64,000 bases of DNA from Staphylococcus piscifermentans (lineage in GTDB: Bacteria; Bacillota; Bacilli; Staphylococcales; Staphylococcaceae), in assembly GCF_900186985.1 (NCBI RefSeq), contig NZ_LT906447.1:186001-250000 (forward strand), written 5' to 3'. Position numbers and translations under genes: made by a program. Each line of letters begins with the position of its first letter. Position 1 is the first letter of the stretch. The notes beneath the pieces were generated by a model, which saw only the letters and a list, made by a program, of their open reading frames with translations, did no database searches and was not told where the DNA came from. Shown one piece after another: positions 60,170-64,000 of this stretch.

Positions 60170-61732
60170 TTAATTGATGTGAAGCGGCTGTGTTTTAAGA
60201 TTTTTATCATTTTGTTTGAGACGGATTTGAGCAGTACCTTGGTAGTCAGATGTCGTTTTTGCTTTAATCGTGAGTACTGCGTTACCTGATGCATTCGTTT
60301 TAACTTGTTGAGGTGCAGAATATCCGGCTGTTGTACTGTTGCCAAATAAGCCGAGTTGTTTACCGCCATCTGCATAAATACCTACACGTAAGTTAGAGAG
60401 CGTTTGATTTTTAGATTGTCCTTTTAAATTGACTTTGATAGTAAATGTTTCCCCTGCTTTAATCGTTTCAGGCAAAGAGAAATCTACACCATTTCCATTA
60501 ACATTATCCCCGGACGGAGCGGGATTGTCTGGCTTACTAGGCGCATCAGAATTACCTTCTTTTTCAGAACCGTAACTTCCAGGTGCGAAGGTAGAACGGT
60601 CATACCATTTATAATTGCTAGGCGGCTGGCTCCAGGGTTCCTTTTCAGGTTCAGTAGAACTTTCCGGTTTCTCAAAATCCTTGAGTTGTGTCACCTTATC
60701 TTTAGAAACGCCTAAACCAGTAATGGAATCTGCACTTTCTGATTTACCTAACCATTGTGTCAGATTCGTTAAGAATTGCGCATTATCTTCTTCTTTAAAT
60801 CCGTCATATGTTTTCTTAGTCTGCCCGTTATCTTCACGTTTGTATTTCGGCGAACTATCTTCAACTAAAGAGGAATCTCCAATAAATGCCGCTTTTCCTT
60901 TACCTATTTTCGCGATAGCGACATAAGGCCCTTCAGCTTTGCCACCGCTATTATAAATCCCTTCATCAACAGCGTGACTCCATTTTTGTTTGGCTGAAAG
61001 ATTTTCTGGAGTGAAAATGATACCTTTCGCTTTATTCGGATCAGTAATTGCGAGCGTCGAACCTGCATGCATGGACACTTTATTGACCTTATTTGTAATG
61101 CCTAGTCCTTCTTTACCTTTCAACATATTGGAAGTGCTCAAATCATTTAAAGCATTATATCTAAAGCGTACACCAAAGTTTTGTGCGAGCCAATCAGAAC
61201 TTTGAACGTCTTGCATGGCTTTAGAGTTGCGCTCACCTGCATCCATATCTTTAGTCATATCTTTGTAGGCACCTCTGCGGTAACCGTTCATTGCTTCAGA
61301 AGAGTCGATACGATTCAAGTTGCGGTCAGCGTTATAGTGGTCAGAAATAAAGAGAATGCTGCCGCCTTGTTTAGCGAACGACACCAAAGCTTTCTGTTCA
61401 GCAGTTTTAAATGGAATATTAGCTTCCGGAATAACTAAGATTTTCTTTCCCTTCAATGTTTCGGGAGTGATATGAGATTCGTCTTGTAATTCTGAAACAC
61501 GGTAACCTTGTTGAGCGATGCTGTTTGCATAATCTGAAAAACCGCCGTCTATCGTCCAATCAGCTGCGCCTGCTGTTTGGCCATGTGAATTATCGAAAAG
61601 TACTTCGCCTTTGTGATTTTCTCCGATTGAGGGGGTTGATGTTGCTGCATAAGAATATGTATGAAAAGGTGCTGCATTAAGTGCGACAGCAGAGATAGCA
61701 ACGGTCGCAAGAATTTTGTGTAATTTTTTCAT
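60170..61732 (-). CDS. Secreted GATase-like protein
   Basis: This 520-residue protein has a signal peptide (ILATVAISAVALNAAPFHTY, then SYA). The core (VLFDNSHGQTAGAADW, GKKILVIPEAN, SILFISDHYNADRN) has a class-I glutamine-amidotransferase-like fold as in DUF4350 or ThuA-like proteins. A Pro/Ser linker leads to a C-terminal Ig-like domain. TGGAGGA precedes the ATG. It shares an operon with the nucleotidase and is divergent from phnD, an arrangement I recall from S. aureus. Function unknown. Confidence 0.7.
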   Translation of the reverse strand: MKKLHKILATVAISAVALNAAPFHTYSYAATSTPSIGENHKGEVLFDNSHGQTAGAADWTIDGGFSDYANSIAQQGYRVSELQDESHITPETLKGKKILVIPEANIPFKTAEQKALVSFAKQGGSILFISDHYNADRNLNRIDSSEAMNGYRRGAYKDMTKDMDAGERNSKAMQDVQSSDWLAQNFGVRFRYNALNDLSTSNMLKGKEGLGITNKVNKVSMHAGSTLAITDPNKAKGIIFTPENLSAKQKWSHAVDEGIYNSGGKAEGPYVAIAKIGKGKAAFIGDSSLVEDSSPKYKREDNGQTKKTYDGFKEEDNAQFLTNLTQWLGKSESADSITGLGVSKDKVTQLKDFEKPESSTEPEKEPWSQPPSNYKWYDRSTFAPGSYGSEKEGNSDAPSKPDNPAPSGDNVNGNGVDFSLPETIKAGETFTIKVNLKGQSKNQTLSNLRVGIYADGGKQLGLFGNSTTAGYSAPQQVKTNASGNAVLTIKAKTTSDYQGTAQIRLKQNDKNLKTQPLHIN

Positions 61733-61897
61733 TTTAAAACTTCCTCCATATATTAAAAGTGATTTCAGTATATCGGTTATGAGAGTTGAATAACATAAGA
61801 TAAATTCGCTTTTTACGAAAATTAAACTTTGAATTAAAAGTTTTCAAAGTACGTAAATAAATGATAAAACTTTTACCAAATCTTCACAATTATTATA

Positions 61898-61927
61898 TTG
61901 TATCGGATTTAAAGTTGTATATATAAT
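61898..61927 (+). promoter_or_regulatory. Promoter of the phn operon
   Basis: TTGTAT (61898-61903), an 18-bp spacer and TATAAT (61922-61927) lie about 45 bp before phnD. TTCACA and similar hexamers upstream could be PhoP sites, but I cannot confirm the spacing. Confidence 0.55.
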
Positions 61928-61972
61928 GAGTTTGTAAGACATTTTATACATATGGAAGGGGTTAACAGAATT

Positions 61973-62926
61973 ATGAAAGCACGTGCGTCGTTTAAGGCGT
62001 TATTAATTTTGATGTTGGCAGTAATTGTATTTGTTTCAGCGTGTGGCAAGGGCAGTTCATTAGATAACAAGAAGGACAGCGACAGCAAGGGTAGTGGGGA
62101 CTATAAACCTAAAGAGCTGACAGTTCAATTTGTACCTTCGCAAAATGCAGATAAGTTAGAAGCCAAAGCGAAACCTTTGGAAAAATTATTATCAAAACAA
62201 CTTGGTATTCCGGTTAAAGTTTCAGTATCTACAAACTACAATACAATCGTCGAAGCGATGAAATCTAAGAAAGTAGACGTAGGATTCTTACCTCCGACTG
62301 CTTATACGTTAGCGCATGATCAACATGCAGCAGATGTATTACTACAAGCACAACGCTTTGGTGTGAATAAAGACGGTTCTGATTCTAAAAAGTTAACAGA
62401 CAAATATAAATCAGAAATTTTAGTGAAGAAAGATTCAGGAATTAAAGACATTAAAGATTTGAAAGGTAAAAAAATTGCCTTGCAAGATGTTACTTCAACA
62501 GCAGGTTATACATTCCCAGCAGTTGAAATGGATAAAAAAGGCGTCAATGTATTAAAAGACATGAAAGTTGTGAATATGAAAGGTCACGACCAAGCGATTA
62601 TTTCATTAATGAACGGTGATGTGGACGCAGCTGCAGTCTTCCAAGATGCACGTAAAATCGTGAAGAAAGATGAACCGAATGTTTACAAAGATACGAAAGT
62701 ACTTGCTTTAACAAAAGATATTCCGAATGACACTATTTCAGTTCGCAGTGATATGGATCCTAAATGGCGCGATAAATTGAAAAAAGCATTTAAAGATATT
62801 TCGAAAACTAAAGAAGGACACAAAATTATCAGTGATGTTTACTCACATGAAGGTTACACAGACAGTAAAGACTCTAACTTCGATACTGTAAGAGAATACG
62901 ATAAAAAAGTTAAAGAAATGAAATAA
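61973..62926 (+). CDS. phnD: Phosphonate/phosphite ABC transporter substrate-binding lipoprotein
   Basis: This 317-residue protein has a lipoprotein signal ending in FVSACGKG and the PhnD pattern ELTVQFVPSQNADKLEAKAK, VGFLPPTAYTLA, and DVTSTAGYTFPAVEM. It captures phosphonate, phosphite or a related anion outside the membrane. The start at 61973 precedes the signal peptide directly; an in-frame ATG at 61952 includes the ribosome site GGAAGGGG. Confidence 0.9.
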   Translation: MKARASFKALLILMLAVIVFVSACGKGSSLDNKKDSDSKGSGDYKPKELTVQFVPSQNADKLEAKAKPLEKLLSKQLGIPVKVSVSTNYNTIVEAMKSKKVDVGFLPPTAYTLAHDQHAADVLLQAQRFGVNKDGSDSKKLTDKYKSEILVKKDSGIKDIKDLKGKKIALQDVTSTAGYTFPAVEMDKKGVNVLKDMKVVNMKGHDQAIISLMNGDVDAAAVFQDARKIVKKDEPNVYKDTKVLALTKDIPNDTISVRSDMDPKWRDKLKKAFKDISKTKEGHKIISDVYSHEGYTDSKDSNFDTVREYDKKVKEMK

Positions 62927-63061
62927 TTCAAGCTAAGTAGACATGATAGACATAAAGCGTATTTCATAGGCAAACGTTCCTGTTGACCATTGTTGACAGT
63001 GATGCGCCCTGTGAGTGCGCTTATGTTTCGTTTAGTGTCTAAGTAAGAAAGGATTAGAATA

Positions 63062-63835
63062 ATGAGTCAAATTGAATTTAGAGATGTCAGTAAAGTGTAT
63101 GATAACGGACATGTTGGATTAGACCATATCAATTTAAATATTGAAAAGGGAGATTTTGCGGTAATTGTCGGGCTTTCTGGAGCTGGGAAGTCGACGCTGT
63201 TAAGGTCGATTAATCGTCTGCATGATATTACGGATGGAGATATTGTAATTGATGGCGCTTCTATTGCAAAGGCGAGCGGGAAAAAGTTGTTGGAGATGCG
63301 ACGTAATATCGGGATGATCTTTCAAAATTTTAATTTGGTGAAGCGGTCTTCAGTGATGCGCAATGTGTTAAGTGGGCGTGTCGGTTATCATCCAACATGG
63401 AAAATGGTACTCGGTTTATTTCCGAAAGAGGATAAATTGAAAGCATTAGAAGCCTTAGACCGTGTGAATATATTAGACAAATATAAATCACGTTCTGATG
63501 AATTATCTGGAGGGCAGCAGCAACGTATTTCTATTGCACGTGCGTTATGTCAGGAACCATCCATTATCTTGGCAGATGAACCTGTAGCTTCCTTAGATCC
63601 ATTAACTACGAAACAAGTTATGGATGACTTGAAAAGAATTAACGAAGAGTTAGGAATTACCATTATCATCAACTTGCACTTTGTAGATTTAGCACGTGAA
63701 TATGGCACGCGTATTATCGGTTTACGTGACGGCAAACTCGTCTTTGATGGACCAGTAGAAGAAGCAACCGATGATGCATTTAATCAAATTTACGGTCGCT
63801 CAATCAACGAAGATGAGAAGTTAGGGGTGAATTAA
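63062..63835 (+). CDS. phnC: Phosphonate ABC transporter ATP-binding protein
   Basis: This 257-residue ATPase has Walker A GLSGAGKS, signature LSGGQQQR and Walker [13 protein letters not shown], with the PhnC-specific [27 protein letters not shown] precedes the ATG. The 135-bp gap behind phnD holds a long-loop hairpin (ACATAAAGCG near 62948 with CGCTTATGT near 63019) that may tune expression. No C-P lyase genes are present, so the ligand may be phosphite or a phosphonate used otherwise. Confidence 0.9.
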   Translation: MSQIEFRDVSKVYDNGHVGLDHINLNIEKGDFAVIVGLSGAGKSTLLRSINRLHDITDGDIVIDGASIAKASGKKLLEMRRNIGMIFQNFNLVKRSSVMRNVLSGRVGYHPTWKMVLGLFPKEDKLKALEALDRVNILDKYKSRSDELSGGQQQRISIARALCQEPSIILADEPVASLDPLTTKQVMDDLKRINEELGITIIINLHFVDLAREYGTRIIGLRDGKLVFDGPVEEATDDAFNQIYGRSINEDEKLGVN

Positions 63836-63836
63836 T

Positions 63837-64000
63837 GTGACACCTCGTAAAGATTATACCGAGATGCTCAATCATAAGATGTCTTTGAAAACGACAATGA
63901 CCATCGTATTGTTATTGTTCTTAGTGTTCTGGAGTATCAGCTATACTGGCTTCAGTTTTGGAGATTTAATCTATGGATTGCCACAAATCGGTTCACTCTT
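63837..64000 (+). CDS. phnE: Phosphonate ABC transporter permease (partial)
   Basis: The gene starts at GTG one base after the phnC stop codon, with AGGGGTGA as ribosome site. The visible 54 residues read VTPRKDYTEMLNHKMSLKTT and then a membrane helix (MTIVLLLFLVFWSISYTGF), the usual start of PhnE. It runs off the right edge. In S. aureus two phnE genes follow phnC, which may hold here too. Confidence 0.85.
   Translation, partial: MTPRKDYTEMLNHKMSLKTTMTIVLLLFLVFWSISYTGFSFGDLIYGLPQIGSL

Overview
The window is a low-GC Firmicute chromosome segment, almost certainly Staphylococcus. Supporting genes are a YSIRK/LPXTG MSCRAMM surface protein, CrtM, Mqo, a phnDCE cluster next to a 5'-nucleotidase, and holin-like toxin loci. 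The Asp-Ala (rather than Ser-Asp) stalk and the lone crtM suggest a coagulase-negative species of the carnosus/simulans type; that species guess is inference. No rRNA, tRNA, CRISPR array, transposase or prophage block was seen. Most intergenic hairpins are ordinary intrinsic terminators.

Layout. 1-5.6 kb: a sugar operon (LacI regulator cut by the window edge, MFS glycoside transporter, two Gfo/Idh/MocA dehydrogenases, TIM-barrel isomerase). 5.6-11 kb: MscS channel, small dynamin-like GTPase, DUF4870 membrane protein, WYL regulator, small acidic protein and EcsC-like protein; three related 17-bp palindromes look like a local WYL regulon. 11.3-17.1 kb: BCCT transporter, an unknown membrane coiled-coil protein and a short CstA, interspersed with three copies of a holin-like toxin/antisense-RNA module in different states of decay. 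17.2-28.8 kb: housekeeping and small membrane proteins (TrhO, GNAT, YhbD-like, YbfB-type MFS, aldo/keto reductase, DUF4064, SDR, YkvI, MsrA-like), two sigma-B-like promoters and a 5 x 43-bp hairpin array. 28.8-35.8 kb: a Mur-ligase fusion protein, a large MSCRAMM with an Asp-Ala stalk and an alpha/alpha-barrel protein, all collinear. 35.7-41 kb: an XRE regulator with two paralogous membrane proteins, an LLM monooxygenase and an SDR whose leader is a complete TPP riboswitch, and an MFS exporter. 41-50.7 kb: YfcC transporter, DUF1722 protein, crtM, glycerate kinase, a YhgE-type membrane protein with twin operators followed by a MarR regulator, quinone oxidoreductase and a CPBP protease. 51-56.3 kb: mqo, AbgT transporter plus M20 amidohydrolase, then an 18 x 42-bp hairpin array. 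56.4-64 kb: an FtsX-type ABC exporter, 5'-nucleotidase, a secreted GATase-like protein and phnD-phnC-phnE (cut by the right edge).

The points most worth following are: (1) the Mur ligase / Asp-Ala MSCRAMM / alpha-alpha barrel locus, a candidate surface-protein modification system; (2) the TPP riboswitch in front of an SDR and possibly an LLM monooxygenase; (3) the toxin-antitoxin copies caught in decay; (4) the two hairpin-repeat arrays that share a linker and both lie between convergent genes; (5) the WYL operator set. Functions come from sequence patterns read by eye; no database search was run.
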